Shown here: piece after piece, positions 22,802 to 34,875 of the stretch
Position numbering within the stretch: position 1 is the stretch's first letter
Layout of the letters: each line of letters starts with the position of its first letter
DNA from: Baylisascaris procyonis
Taxonomy: Eukaryota > Nematoda > Chromadorea > Rhabditida > Ascarididae
Direction: 5' to 3'
DNA: 64,000 nt
Assembly: GCA_037389465.1 (NCBI GenBank)
Contig: JAZARR010000237.1
Span: 1,426,001 to 1,490,000 of the forward strand
Notes under the pieces: model-generated
The model's database searches: none
Told to the model about the DNA's origin: nothing
The model's input: the letters and a program-made list of their open reading frames with translations, nothing else
Made by a program: the position numbers and the translations under genes

Positions 22802-24161
22802 GTGAGTCATTAATAATATTTTAATATAATGAAGGACGTAGAGAGAATGGAAACTATCCTGGCTTCGAGAAATCGACTGAAGAATTTCATGGAAACTAAC
22901 TAAGAAATCGTCTGAAGATTCAAGAAGGACCTATCTTTTAGATGTTTATTATACCAATGGTAAAGTGACTATGGTTACAGCATAGTGAGAAGCAGTAATG
23001 TTTGAAGAATACTTATCAAAGGTTTGCATCTGATGATTGAATTATTTCGCAGAACGCTTCATGCTATCGTCATAACACTTAGAATTGAAATGTTTTTCAC
23101 GGATCGCGTAACATTGAATGTCGTTTGGCGTGCTACGTATATGCATTTGAATTCGATACATTGAAAAGATTGAAATATTTTCATGTGGATTAGTAATTTC
23201 AGTATTATGATTTCGATTTTGATAGCTTAATGCTGAACGTTGAAAGTTTTTTAATCCTTCTGAATGTAATACATTAAACTCAGTCATTATAGGTGATATA
23301 AAGATGTTGTCGTTTATAGTGATTGATATCTCACATGAAAATTTATGCTGCAAACGATTTAGAAAAGCTATAATTTGTATAGAGCGTATTATGCATATAT
23401 TCTGCTTAAGTTCATTTAAGGTTGGGTTAGTGGTGCGTAAAATTGAATAAAAAATTCACGCTGAACATGCTGAAATATTGTCTGCTACAAACTGAGTTCC
23501 ACCATTATGAATGCCTCTTCATTTTTTGCCGTACTTGAAGATGCTTGTGTAATTCATATTGAACAAGCTTTCACCTTTATTTCGAGATTGCGTTTATTTA
23601 ACTTATGCACGACAATTAAATAGATAATTTGCAAGGCTCTATTATATACCCTCCGATTAGAAACCTCTCAGTATAGGACCGTTCCTTCACCCTTCCACTT
23701 GAAGCATCACATGCAATTCGGACTTGCTTATTTTTTTCCATAAAAACGATTTTCACCTCAAATTTTGCTGCTGTTTCACTGTCACAGTCATATTTTTGCA
23801 TCGTCTGTTTTTTTTTTTTCGAAAATTAAGCTCACTTATGCTTCTCAATGAACGTGAACTGAACCTCACGAATAAAGTAAAATTGTGGTCCTCAGTGTAA
23901 GTTAAATGATGATCATTGTAGGTTATATATTCCCTTTAACAGATTATCTCTTCCGAGTTGCTACAAATGGTCTTATACCTGAGATCAAACATTGAAGCGA
24001 CCAAGGTTTGAGGAAGTGGCAATACTGCACTCTGTGAGTATAGCGCTCATATAACGTTATGCGATAAGCTGATGCTTGGTGTTTGTGAAGAGAGAGCGTG
24101 TGTGTAAGGCTTATCAATGCAACAAAGTGAATGGTGTTTGGCATGACTGGGTTGTGTTAAG
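22802..24161 (+). other. Intron
   Basis: About 1.4 kb, AT-rich. A - strand open stretch at 23042-23353 has no splice or domain support. Confidence 0.5.
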
Positions 24162-24338
24162 CAATGGGGACTTTCACGGATTATGAGGATTTTGCTCGGA
24201 ATGAAGTGGATGCATTGCGTCGCGAGATCGCGCTCAGAGATGAACGAATCGAGATACTCTGCAACGATAATGCCGCTTACAATGAAAGAATCTTATCGAT
24301 CAATAAAGAGATGGAAGCGATGGGCGACAAAATGAAAG
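24162..24338 (+). CDS. Coiled-coil gene, internal exon (59 codons)
   Basis: Acceptor gtgttaag ends at 24161 and donor aaag|gtaaat begins at 24339; phase 1 in and out. Encodes MGTFTDYEDFARNEVDALRR, continuing as a helix to KEMEAMGDKMK. The in-frame ATG at 24164 might be mistaken for a start, but phase-1 splicing fits both neighbours. Confidence 0.8.
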
Positions 24339-24972
24339 GTAAATGAGCGTCTAGATGTTTGTTGTTATTTTTGAAATGTTCCAACATTTCGCTGTATATA
24401 CAGTAACTACTGTGTATACATAAAACTACATTAATGTTGAAAACTTGGTAGGGAACAGTGGATTCATCAGTTCGTCCGCTGCGGAAGTTGCCAATTCGAT
24501 CTCCATCTGTTAGATGGCGAGGATTGCTCTAAAGCTAACACCTATCATGTGAATCGTGAATGCTAATATAACACCAAGTATACGGAAGAACTGTTAAGTT
24601 GACCTTGTTCTAGCAGTTGGCGAGCAAACGGTTTTTATCATTTAGCTAGAGTGGGTGCTGTTCTAGGAGGAGTGTCTATTTGTGTTTAGAGCGCTGATTC
24701 GCGTTTTGTTGACGCCATATGCTTGTCCAGAATGCACTTCCTAGAGGGTTTCTCATTGCCTTTTGCCGTCCTCTATATTGCAGTGATTCATGCCACTTAA
24801 ATTTCGCTTTTTTTTTGCAGAATTTTCTCTCTTCATAATTTTGTCGCTTCAAACATCAGTTTCCGTATCTTTACAGTGTCTAATTTCCTAAGAAACAGAA
24901 GATGTAAATCTTTTGCATGATGGATGTTGAAGAGGTAGCATGATGGGTGAATTTGAAATTCATTCTTTACAG
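24339..24972 (+). other. Intron
   Basis: 634 nt; nothing recognised. Confidence 0.55.
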
Positions 24973-25148
24973 CACTGGAGTCAGAAAGCGAACGTCTTGT
25001 AACGGCTTCACAAATGCTAGAGGCAACTCTGGAGGCGACGAGGAATGAGTCGGCCGTTTTAGCTAATAAACTTTCTTCAGTCGAGCAGCATCTGCAAGAC
25101 AGTGAATGCGAGAGGCATTCTTTGATGGCCAAGCTTATTCAAGCTGAG
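24973..25148 (+). CDS. Coiled-coil gene, internal exon (about 59 codons)
   Basis: Acceptor ctttacag ends at 24972 and donor gag|gtatgc begins at 25149. Phase 1 in, phase 0 out. Encodes LESESERLVTASQMLEATLE and a further heptad helix to MAKLIQAE. Confidence 0.88.
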
Positions 25149-25264
25149 GTATGCGTTTTGTCGCTTCCATAGTCATTTCTCGCATTTGTCAACCCATAAA
25201 TTAGTAGGCACGCTTGGGCGTTATTTCATGCTCACTGACTTTTGTTCTGTTGTTGCGTTCATAG

Positions 25265-25286
25265 GTAAGCGCAAAAATCCGCCTTA
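25265..25286 (+). CDS. Possible micro-exon of the coiled-coil gene
   Basis: Acceptor gttcatag ends at 25264; possible donor tta|gtgaag. Encodes VSAKIRL in phase 0 to phase 1. It would link the exon at 24973 to one at 26036. Read further, the frame stops at about 25328-25330. The phase chain works, but this part of the model is weak. Confidence 0.25.
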
Positions 25287-26035
25287 GTGAAGGAATGGGG
25301 AGGCTTGACGAAACCGTCAAAAACTCATAGAGCGCAAGGTGAGAAGTTGGAAAATTCTTATGCTCCAAAAAATCAAGTACCAAGTTTGAAAAGTATAGTG
25401 GGCAACCAGAAAGTACTTCCAAACGATCGATAGTTAGCCTAAAGATTGTATGAGCTTGTTTCTTATTGCCAGCTTTGGCGGTTTTTCTGGCAAGCCTGCA
25501 TGTTGACCGTTGACCAAAGAGGGTATCCCAGCTGGCGTTAGTTCATCCTAGTAGGTGACAAAAAATGACGAGGTACTACTAAAGATACGACTCTAGGTCA
25601 TTGCTACAAATCGACTCGCCTGATCACAGCCACAAACCAATTCAACTAGAGCTGAACATTTTCTCCCAATCCTCTTCAGATGGCTATATTTTTGGAGAAT
25701 GATTAAATTATTGCTATAAGTAAGTTTAGAGCTGGTATCGTTTTCCGGCTAAACACCTAGACGGTAGACGGTTTTTTCAAGAATGCTGCAGTCGATTGGT
25801 AGCACCTTTGGAAACATTTTTCTATGAGAAAAGTGAGCGGAAACTCATCGACACGTTTGAAAAGCTTCTGAAAAATTCAACTCTCATTTCTTGCTCATCC
25901 CCTTCGTAATATAAGTTTAGCCAAGTGAGCAAATAATTTTTAATGCTAAGCAGGTGAGGCAAGCTGAAAATCCAAAGTGCATATGAAGGGAGTTGGAAAT
26001 GCTGGCGTTGATCGTCAATTTCTGTTTCCTTCCAG
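25287..26035 (+). other. Intron or unresolved segment
   Basis: No coding support. The sequence around 25340-25700 is less AT-rich than other introns and may be old repeat DNA, but no ends were found. Confidence 0.4.
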
Positions 26036-26090
26036 TGTTTCTCGAGTCCTCTACAAAACGGTTTGAATCACCATTCGTTTACATTTATCG
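26036..26090 (+). CDS. Possible short exon of the coiled-coil gene
   Basis: Acceptor ccttccag ends at 26035 and donor tcg|gtaccc begins at 26091; phase 1 in, phase 2 out, as the neighbours require. Encodes FLESSTKRFESPFVYIY, which is not coil-like, so it may be a chance fit. Confidence 0.25.
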
Positions 26091-26429
26091 GTACCCAAAC
26101 CTTTATAACTTTGGTGCGTTTATCATAAAAAATTATTTGTTATCGTATAGATATTCACTGTGCACGTTACAGCATTTTCTGCATTAGCGCGATTGAGGTA
26201 AACTTTTCTATCCACCCGTCCAAAGGCACTATCCCAGCCACGACTACGTAGTACTATCAACAGTGGCACTGAATAACGGCTGTTTTTTACTGTTTTTTTT
26301 TTTTCTGCGTCATATGAGATTTGTTGTGGTGCCGCGGTAGCCTTCATAACTATGATTTAAGAGTCGACAGCTTTGGGGATTTTTTTTAAAAACCTTTCAG
26401 ATGCTTCATCGGGTTTTTTTTCCATTCAG

Positions 26430-26496
26430 GATGTCATTCGGTAAGGAACATTATAGCCGGAAAGCAACGAGAATTGCTCAAGCGATGGAGAAGTTG
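26430..26496 (+). CDS. Coiled-coil gene, internal exon (22 codons)
   Basis: Acceptor ccattcag ends at 26429 and donor ttg|gtaaga begins at 26497. Read in the frame that joins the next exon in phase 0, it encodes MSFGKEHYSRKATRIAQAM and EKL. Entry needs phase 2, which the preceding certain exon does not supply directly. A nearer acceptor (cattatag, 26457) is possible. Confidence 0.6.
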
Positions 26497-26563
26497 GTAA
26501 GAAAAATTAGAGGCGATCACCAACTTCTGTTTCTTGAATGTTCAATGAATTAGCGTTGTTCAG

Positions 26564-26707
26564 AAGGGATTGGACGAATGCCAACACCTGCTTTCATTGA
26601 TGTCAGAAGGTGTGCAGCGGGACTGCGATGAAAATATTCGAACGGACGATAAAACCAATGAAACAACTATTTCGCATTTGCAGATGGATAACGTCCGATT
26701 AGAAAAT
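26564..26707 (+). CDS. Coiled-coil gene, internal exon with uncertain 3' end
   Basis: Acceptor ttgttcag ends at 26563, phase 0. Encodes KGLDECQHLLSLMSEGVQRD, continuing to HLQMDNVRLEN. No good GT donor lies before the stop at 26720. Candidates are aac|gtccga (exon end 26692) or a GC donor at 26708, which would join VRLEN to DLRNAHNEIA with good heptads. Both are phase 0. Confidence 0.65.
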
Positions 26708-26719
26708 GCATCTTTCTTT

Positions 26720-27606
26720 TAATTTTCTTTTTTTTTATTATTTATTCATTTGTTTATTTTTTCCTTCATCATCTCACCCTTTCGGAGTTATTCATCCCTA
26801 TTCATTGAGGCATTTGTTATATATATATATATATATGCGTAATAAATACATAGGCCTAACCAACGATAATGGATATAAGCTGGATGTGCTGTTTTGAGGA
26901 GGGTGCATAGCAGAGTATATGTAGAGTATATCGAGTGCTATCCGTGATTGTTATGCAGGCGTGAAATTGAGGTATCTTAGGAAGGATGAAAGAGTTGATA
27001 AGCGAGCATTTGAAAAGTAAATGCTTGCTGATAAGTTTGTTTGCTTCCCGGAGGTGATTCGCTTGCCAACAAATTGATTTAATTGTTGATCAGAAAACAG
27101 TATATGAGAGTTAACCTGGAAACATGCATGTATATATCATCTCTCAGATGATGGCATAAAGAATTATAGCGTAAATTCAAGTTAAAAATTTGGAGAGCAG
27201 CTCTTGCTTTCTAAATTTTTGGAAGCGAGCGGCTTCTTGCTTGGTGGATCCGTGGTTCTAGTCGGTGGCGGAGACGACATCTTCTTATTACTAGTAGTCG
27301 ACTACATAGGCATGAGGGGAAATATGGAAATATTGTCCGTAGACAATTTTAGACAGATTTCTCAGTAAATTGATACGAAGACCGGTGAATTAGAGCCTGA
27401 AGTCTACATTTGGCTGTAGATTATACCTCATAAAATTCAACGCAATTGGTGTTCTGGAGTTGATCTTGAAAACAGCAACAGGTCCGCTGACGCGCACACG
27501 TACACGCATTATGCATATATCCGCAGACGCGGTTGCCAACATATCATTCCAGTGAGTGGGCATTTTGAGTGTTTTTTTTTTCTGCATAATTTATCTATTA
27601 CTGCAG
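26720..27606 (+). other. Intron with (TA)n and a dispersed repeat copy
   Basis: Short (TA)n near 26819-26836, and the first copy of a ~40-bp motif (gagcggcttsttgcttgg core) near 27225 that recurs near 27760. Confidence 0.5.
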
Positions 27607-27722
27607 GATTTGCGTAACGCTCATAACGAGATTGCAAGTTACGTGGCCGAGGTGGAGAATAGGGCGAAATGGCAGCGTTCACTCGAGAAAGCGTTACAAT
27701 CTCTACAGATGCAAAATAACAG
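27607..27722 (+). CDS. Coiled-coil gene, internal exon (about 39 codons)
   Basis: Acceptor tactgcag ends at 27606 and donor cag|gtaagc begins at 27723; phase 0 in, phase 2 out. Encodes DLRNAHNEIASYVAEVENRA, then a helix to LQSLQMQNN. Confidence 0.88.
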
Positions 27723-28257
27723 GTAAGCAAATCACATTGTGTGTTCGCCGACTGCGACGAGCGGCTTGTTGCTTGGTCGATCCGCGGTTCTAGTTGTAGT
27801 TCGTCCATGGGTCGACTGACGGAAACTTCAGCAACTGCCTCTAATCGGTGATTCTTTCCGTTTGCTATATCTGGGTGGCATTCATATCTTTATTGGAATG
27901 CAGTGAGCACGCTGGATCGCTGTTGGCGTTGCTGGTCGGCTATAGTAGTGTTGTTGGTGTTGTTTATGTGTTGCGTGAAATCGGCTAATTAACCTATCCA
28001 CACAAGAAATAGTTTCGTAATGAAATCCACACATCAAATGCGTTGAGTTCTTCCATAGTTAGTGCGAAATTCATTCGCTCTTTTCGGACGTTCATTGTGT
28101 GCACCCTTATATCACTCTAATATCATCACCCACCTATAAAAAGGAAAGTAATTAGTACAATTGGAGCGTCTTGGTTTTGAGTACTATTAGTTAACAGATG
28201 TATAGTAGTTGAAATATACCTTAATAAGCGAGTAAAATAGTTCGTAAATAATTCCAG
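27723..28257 (+). other. Intron with second copy of a dispersed motif
   Basis: Carries the second copy (about 27756-27800) of the motif seen near 27225. Otherwise nothing. Confidence 0.5.
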
Positions 28258-28429
28258 CTTGGCCGCAGAGCTAGAACGCGCACGTTTGGCTCATGAATCG
28301 GCGATCGCATCTGCGGACGGATCGGGCTCTTTCAAATTGCTAGAGGCGAAAATCATCGAGCTCGAGCAATCTCGCGAAACTCAGGAACAGCTGATCGACG
28401 AACTACGTATTGCTGAGACCAAACTTTCG
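28258..28429 (+). CDS. Coiled-coil gene, internal exon (57 codons)
   Basis: Acceptor aattccag ends at 28257; phase 2 entry matches. Donor tcg|gtattt at 28430, phase 0. Encodes SLAAELERARLAHESAIASA, a Gly/Ser turn, then a second helix (LLEAKIIELEQSRETQEQ). Confidence 0.88.
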
Positions 28430-28535
28430 GTATTTTTTGCTTCGTTCTGATTTATACAATACCATACATAATGGAAAGCTGTGCCGCCCTCTTCCGAAAT
28501 AAAAAAATATCTCTTTTTTCAATTTATTGTTCTAG

Positions 28536-28583
28536 AACTTGCTCTGGTTTTGCTCGAAGAAAAATCATTCCGGAATGCCTGAC
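28536..28583 (+). CDS. Possible 16-codon exon of the coiled-coil gene
   Basis: Acceptor ttgttctag ends at 28535 and donor gac|gtaagt begins at 28584. Phase 0 to 0, encoding NLLWFCSKKNHSGMPD, which is not coil-like. Splice sites and phase fit; coding character is weak. Confidence 0.28.
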
Positions 28584-29591
28584 GTAAGTACACGTATATT
28601 TCCTATATTTATGTTTCCAGGCATTCCCCTTCAGTAAGTCCCACGTCCAAGTTAGAGAAAACGGAAGCTGAGCCGTCTATACAAGTGTTGAATATTACCA
28701 CTTTCCGGTTTCCCCCATATTAATCCCAGTGGTTGTTGAATTAATGAGTGACTTTGCTCGACGTGCGCCAGTTCGTCCTCAACATCACTTGAGCTGCATC
28801 CTCTATGTCCATCCATCAACCTTTTAACTCATGAATGTAGGATGAACATTATCGACTAGCATGCTAACTTCTCGTGTCTTTCTTTCGGTTTTGATCAGTT
28901 GTTGGGCATTCGAAATATTATCCATTGCGATAAGCATCGGCCATATTACATTCACCCTGAAACTTTGTATTCTGAGATGTGCAGGGATTTTCTCCTCGTT
29001 ATCCTGAATTGAAGATGGATTATGCTGTGTCCAACTACAGGCAACCGGGTTAACTGCTCATTTATCGCACCGATCGTACCTATATTTTTTCGTTTCCGTC
29101 CACAAACGGGAATCTGTTGTTAGTTAACATTTACGAATGTTCTGAATCTGTTAGAAGTGATTGACTTGCACAGATTGAAGGTGTTCACGGTATCGATTAG
29201 AGGGAGGGAGATTGTGCTTTATAAAAGTGTCGTACATGAGTTGACTTTACAAGGTGATTTTTTATTTGTTGAGGACAAGAAGGAAAAAGAGTCTACGTAT
29301 TTTATTGAAATGTTGCGCAAGAAATTCCAATTCGGAAATCGGCAATCTGTCAGAAATCCTTTAACGAATTGATCCACAAAACAATTCCTAGTGGTTCGAA
29401 AACAGCTAAATATGTGTTATCTTCCAGTTGTTTTTCGAGCTTTGTCGAGAAAAATTTCAGTTTTATGTGAAGAGTTTTTCAATTTTTCATATGAAACCTA
29501 TAAGATCACATTGATTTTATAGGGTACGCCTTCAGGTAAAGATTTTTATTTAACTGAAGGAGTGCGCGTTGAACGTTGTTTTATTGCGCAG
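28584..29591 (+). other. Intron
   Basis: About 1 kb. The open stretch 29157-29372 has no matching splice sites. Confidence 0.5.
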
Positions 29592-29783
29592 ATGGTCGAA
29601 GACGTCCTACGAGAGAAGGAAACCCAAATCGAACAATTGCAAAGGAGTGCAGACGAATGGAGAAGGCGATTCGAGGAAGTCACCCAAGAGAATGAAACTC
29701 TCAACCGTGCTAATGAAGAGGTTCAGAATCTTGAACGCGCGATCAACCAGATCAACGCTGAAAAACAGGAATACTATCAACAG
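29592..29783 (+). CDS. Coiled-coil gene, internal exon (64 codons)
   Basis: Acceptor attgcgcag ends at 29591 and donor cag|gtgcac begins at 29784, phase 0 both sides. Encodes MVEDVLREKETQIEQLQRSA and unbroken heptads to NAEKQEYYQQ. One of the clearest coil exons. Confidence 0.9.
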
Positions 29784-31758
29784 GTGCACACTTTTTTTTT
29801 TGTATTTTCTTTGCACGGGTCACGTATGAATATGAGAAAGTGCAGAACCGGCATGCAGAAGGGAGGTTTGTTTATATTTATTTTTACGCGGATTTGTTGA
29901 TCAGTCCTTTCAGAAAAGAACAAATCCGAAGGTTAAAACGAATTTCTCCATGTGCGATTACTCCGAACAAACCATCGAATTCTTTAATTGGACATCATTT
30001 GTTTATTCATTTGTTTATTCATTTATTTGTTTATATATTTGTTTGTTTATTTGTTATCTACTCATCAGTTATGTTAGAACAACTAGCCTAGTGGTCATTA
30101 TTAGCGTTACGCGAATATTGCTGGTACAATTCGACTATGTCAACATCGGATCCCTTCTAAGTTTGCTTGTTGCTCGTTATTCAGGCTATCCACTCCACCA
30201 CAATATTTGTCTATTCTCAAACTTGGGTAATCGAACCTTTGTTAAAAGTGTTTACATCAGCATAAGCGCAATGCACCCGTAGCAGTATCGTAGAGCAGTT
30301 AAAGATACATAAGATTAAATCACGACTGAATATACGAACAAACGATGCTGCATAATACAAATTGTGATGCTGAATGATCCTGCTATCCAGTTATATAAAT
30401 GGCTTCCCTACAACTAGGGATCATATCGTGATGCGAGGCATTAAAAATCATTTTATATGCATCTCTTGTCTGTCCTGATAATATTTCATATAATGCACCA
30501 TCCCTTAGCTTATTTTTTCTTGCTTATAAAGAGCAAGAAGCAAATAGCATCACAGACATGCTCTCTTTATCACCGTCTGAAATGGCTCTTTTCTTATTTG
30601 AGAACATGGCAGGAAGAAGAACTTGATGAGAGGCACCTCTAAAGGGATGTTATTTTGATGGCGGATTTGAACTCACCAATTACAAAGGAACTCATGGTTA
30701 CTGTTTGGGACAGCGATTAGTGAATATCAGTTGCCAAGTCAAGGGCGCTTCTCTGAATGGTTCCTATTTCTTTACTGAAAAAATCGCTTTGCTCTGTAGC
30801 TTCTTTCGGACAAACAGCCTTGATTCCGCAGATTGGCGATAGTGCCTTCAACCGCCTTCTTCCATTTTGGTAACCCTGTTCTAATTTTCGCTGTAGCTTT
30901 CGGGCTTTCACAGTCATGGAAGAAGGATGTCTGCACCACGCATCCTATAGTTTAACGGTTTAGGTTCATGGAAATAAGACTGACAAGTCATCTCTGTCAT
31001 TAGAGGGTGGCACATGATCTGCAAAAATATGCATATGCATGTGGATATATCTCTGGCGGTTGTAGCGCTTTATCAACCTCGGACCTGAAAAATTGACCGG
31101 CAGTCGTTTATTGTTAAATATGACGCCCTTGCGTTGTTTCGGGTTTCGACAGGACAAGTCTACGCCATGAACAGACATTTGACCTATGCTTCTATCACCT
31201 ATACGGACCATGTGGTCTGAAATTAAATTGGTAGGTCATCCGATTCTGTTATTAATCGTATAGTGCAAACTAACCTGAGTGTACTCGCAAAGTTATTTGC
31301 AGTTAAATTTGCATTGCTAAGATAAGCATTAGCTTTCTCTTCACTTCGGATGCATGTTTGTTTCTAGCTGTTGAACAGTAAAGTACCGTCAGGGAATCGA
31401 AATGAGCATTAGAAAGTCAAACATTTATGGTTCATCTTTTCATTCCGACGCTTTTAATTGAGTTCTGCTGAAATTCTCGAATCTCGCGAGCTTCTGCTTA
31501 TCCATTCATCTCTATTTGAAAATACCTCTTCGAGATTTTTACGTGGTTGCCTGGGGCGATTGCCTTTCTTATCGCTTATTCACTTCTGCCGTTATCTCTC
31601 TTATTTTGTCATTCTTTTTCGTTCCTGTAACTGCAAAACTTTCTCCATATTTTCCTTTTCTTTACTTTTTTCCCGCTTTCCTAAGCACTAGATCTTTTGT
31701 CTATGTCTGGTCGCTATCGCTTTCTCGCTGCTTTAGCTATGAAAAAATGTTATTATAG
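29784..31758 (+). other. Intron (about 2 kb) with simple repeat and antisense open frames
   Basis: A ttcatttgttta-type simple repeat lies at about 29994-30058. Two adjacent - strand open stretches (30717-30917, 30966-31211) have some coding character (for example FNNKRLPVNFSGPRLIKRY) and could be a decayed mobile element. No ends or hallmark domains seen. Confidence 0.45.
29994..30058. repeat. Imperfect T-rich simple repeat
   Basis: Repeated tttgtttattcat units within an intron. Confidence 0.7.
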
Positions 31759-31956
31759 CTGGGCGACACAATGGAAGAGAAGCGGCAGCTGGTTGCCTCT
31801 AGAGATCACCTCTCTGGACGACTCGATGAGGCAAGTGCCCAAATTGGTGTGCTACAAACGAAGTTACAACGATGTGCTGAGGCCCGTACAGCTAGTACAC
31901 TACGCATCGTTAAAATGGAGACGGAGATTCGACGGCTGAACGCGAAAATCGCGGAG
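31759..31956 (+). CDS. Coiled-coil gene, internal exon (66 codons)
   Basis: Acceptor tattatag ends at 31758 and donor gag|gtgagt begins at 31957, phase 0 both sides. Encodes LGDTMEEKRQLVASRDHLSG and continues as heptads to ETEIRRLNAKIAE. Confidence 0.9.
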
Positions 31957-34241
31957 GTGAGTCTTCTTCCACATATCTACCTTTGTCTCATCAAGTATCT
32001 GTGTAAATTCAATGAAGTTTGCACGTTGTGTATGTATATGTCTGCGTCGCTGTTGTATATTTTCAAGTCTAAATTCAAGTAGAATGCAGCAGTGAAATTT
32101 AATAGTTTTTTTTTTACTTCAGCCCCCTCTTAATATTTGCATCTGATAAAATCAGTCAGCGTATTGAAATTTTTCAAATAAACTTATTTTTCGATAAAAG
32201 ACCATACTAGAGAATTTCAGCTTTTTCATGAGTGAAATTTGAATCCCCAGCATTCATGTAGATGTATTTTTGCATATTATACGTCAAGAAATTTATAATA
32301 ATACAAGTTGCCTGAGCTTGCAAGTTTATGCTTGTCAGCTTATTTCGTTCGCTTAATCCTCTTTTTCTTTCTTTCTTGTTTATTCTTTTTCGTTGTTTAA
32401 ATGTTCGCTTGATTACCTGTTCTTTGGTTGGAGATGCAAAGGTAATCTCTGCGGTGGATATTACGTTTAACAACGTTTGTTGTTTTTGCCCTCATTATCA
32501 ACGTACCAGACCTTCTTAGCACCCGTTCCTCGAAACTTTGTGTGGTGACTTGTGTGAACAGCACTCCCATGAAGTCTGACATTTGAAGGGCTAGGAACAG
32601 TCTCGTCCACCCCACATAACTTCCTAAGGGAGTACCTCCAAGTCGCTTTGTTCGCGAGGACTCTGTTTGAAAAAGTAGAAGAGCTCAAGTACTGTATAAC
32701 CTTGGAAAAGATTGTAAGCTTGGCGCTGTTTGACCTCGGATGCAGGCGCTGAAAATTCCCCCCAAGCACATGTGGGAAATTTGTAGATATAGGATTTACA
32801 AATTCCTTGATGGCTGTAGTAATATCACATTTGGTTTCGAGGGTATGAAAACAAACTACTTTTCGATTTTGTGATAGAACAGCCTCATTAAAGAGTGAGG
32901 GAGGGGTAGGGAGGAAGATGAGTGCTTTCTTTTAGAAAATTTGTAAAAAGGTCGTTCGGCTGCTTTCCCAAAAAAAAAGTCATTTAGCTTCACTTCTCCA
33001 AAGTTGATAAATGCAGTCGCGGAGACACGTCTTTCTCGTATGGGAAAGCAATGTTTGGAAACGAACCCTGTTTCTCACTTGCTCAATAGTCATCCCACTT
33101 TGAGCGATTTCCTTCGGAGGCGTCTGAGGATGCGCATTACCATTGTAATAACTGTTCTCTTAAAACAGGGTTAGAATCGCAGAACTCGGCGAAACGACAT
33201 CGTTTCCTTCCTTATTTCTTAGGATGTATTGACTGCTTTCCCATAGGCGGGAGCCATACAGTGCTATGATCCAATTTACCGACTTATTGGATTCTATTGC
33301 ATTCCCAAAGAGATTCGCTTACCGACCATTTTCTTTTATAATATTATTTGAATGCTTCTCCTTCTCTTCAATTTTATTTATCTTTCGCTTGCCTCTATAT
33401 TTCTATTTCGAAGTTCTCTTCAGAATTGTAGCAAACAAAATCGTCTATGTTTTAATGAGTGCAAGTATATTGCATATAACATCATTCTGAATCTTTAGCG
33501 ATAAAATGAGGAGAAAGCATACAAAGAACAGTGTAATATAACTGCTTGGCAGTTGATGAGTTTCACTGCTGTGAGAATTTCGATATGGGAATAAGAATGT
33601 GAATAATGAAGTTTCAAGCAGAAATATCATTTTTTGCGGTGAATGGTCAAGTTGTACTGAGAACATTGTATCGTAGGTGAGTATGCATCATTTATGGTAC
33701 CTCTAATTTTAGATTAAAGCCTTCAATTTTTCGAGATCTCTTCTAAGGAATTGTGCTTCATTGTGCCTTCGGCGTTGAACTGAAGATTCCAAAGATGGAT
33801 TCACTTTGTATGATTCCAGAATCGCTAATTTTGGCACTTCGAGGATAAAATCCTCTTCCTGCTCAAAGAGGGATGGAAGAAGGCGCAAAAAGCTCTAAAA
33901 TTATAAGGAGGTTAATTGATGTATGACTATAAGCTGTCATCACGAGGTAGACATAAATGACGTTCGATGACTTAGTGGCTGTCTTTTTCTGTCGGTGATG
34001 GCTTGTGTCCGAAACTCTGAGTAAAATCCGACCCATTCGCTGTGGTGTTAATATGCAAAATGCATCTTCATTCGGATATTCCAAGGTATCGCCAATCACC
34101 TCATATAAAAGGCCCTATTGTAGCATTAAGTGCATCAATTATGCACCAACCCTACTATATAAACTATAGTGGAATATATTATGAAAACTGGACTCCAGGC
34201 TTGGCCAAATGAAGTGGCTGTATTCATTCATGTTTTTGTAG
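31957..34241 (+). other. Intron (2.3 kb)
   Basis: A - strand open stretch of 100 codons (32467-32769) sits in a less AT-rich block and may be old mobile DNA. No motif was recognised. Confidence 0.45.
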
Positions 34242-34331
34242 TTGGAATCACAAATCTTGGCGAAAGACAATGGAATAAACGATAATGACGTCCTGCAGTT
34301 GAGTACGGATAACGCCGAATTGAAAGAGCAG
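34242..34331 (+). CDS. Coiled-coil gene, internal exon (30 codons)
   Basis: Acceptor tttttgtag ends at 34241 and donor cag|gtgagt begins at 34332, phase 0 both sides. Encodes LESQILAKDNGINDNDVLQL, then STDNAELKEQ. Confidence 0.85.
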
Positions 34332-34875
34332 GTGAGTTGTAGCATTACTGAATCATGTTTAAGGGTCAGTCCGTGTGGAAAGTGATGCATGACGAAGGAG
34401 CCAAGTTGGTATTTTGCGCACTGCGCATCAGCTGATTGGGATTGATAGGGCAGACGAGTTACCGAATCCATCGTGAAATTCATCTCAAAAGACTACTGTT
34501 TTCGTGGATTTCTGCATTTGCTGAAGCTGTTAATCGACTCTCTTGATAAATGATTTGCGTATGTTCACAGGAATCGCGATAGGTTTATGATATAAGATTA
34601 TACGGCAATTAGGATTTTGGACGACCTGAGAATTAAACTTTTTGTTAGCATTTTAACGGCAAGTACTGTGAAAAACGATTCTAAAAGATGAAGATTGCAA
34701 TGGGACTATGCTACGCAGAGAGCTTGTGCTGACATGCTTTAAGTTGCTCATATTGTTTGCTGGCGGTAAATGTAGTCGAACTTTCGTTCATCTATATGAT
34801 CTTGAGCTTTAACTTGTCCATTAAGATGAATATAAGCTGCACATTGATTTTTTGAGCTCACACATTTACTTTTAG
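34332..34875 (+). other. Intron
   Basis: 544 nt; nothing recognised. Confidence 0.55.

Noticed and set aside
24164..24346. ATG-started 60-codon frame as a separate small gene
   Set aside because: It starts 2 nt after an acceptor and fits phase 1 on both sides, so it is an internal exon.
30183..30250. tRNA-like B-box (ggttcgatta) on the minus strand
   Set aside because: The conserved CC of the B-box is missing and no cloverleaf or A-box could be drawn.
32467..32769. Minus-strand 100-codon frame as a reverse transcriptase or transposase fragment
   Set aside because: No catalytic motif or terminal repeat could be recognised.
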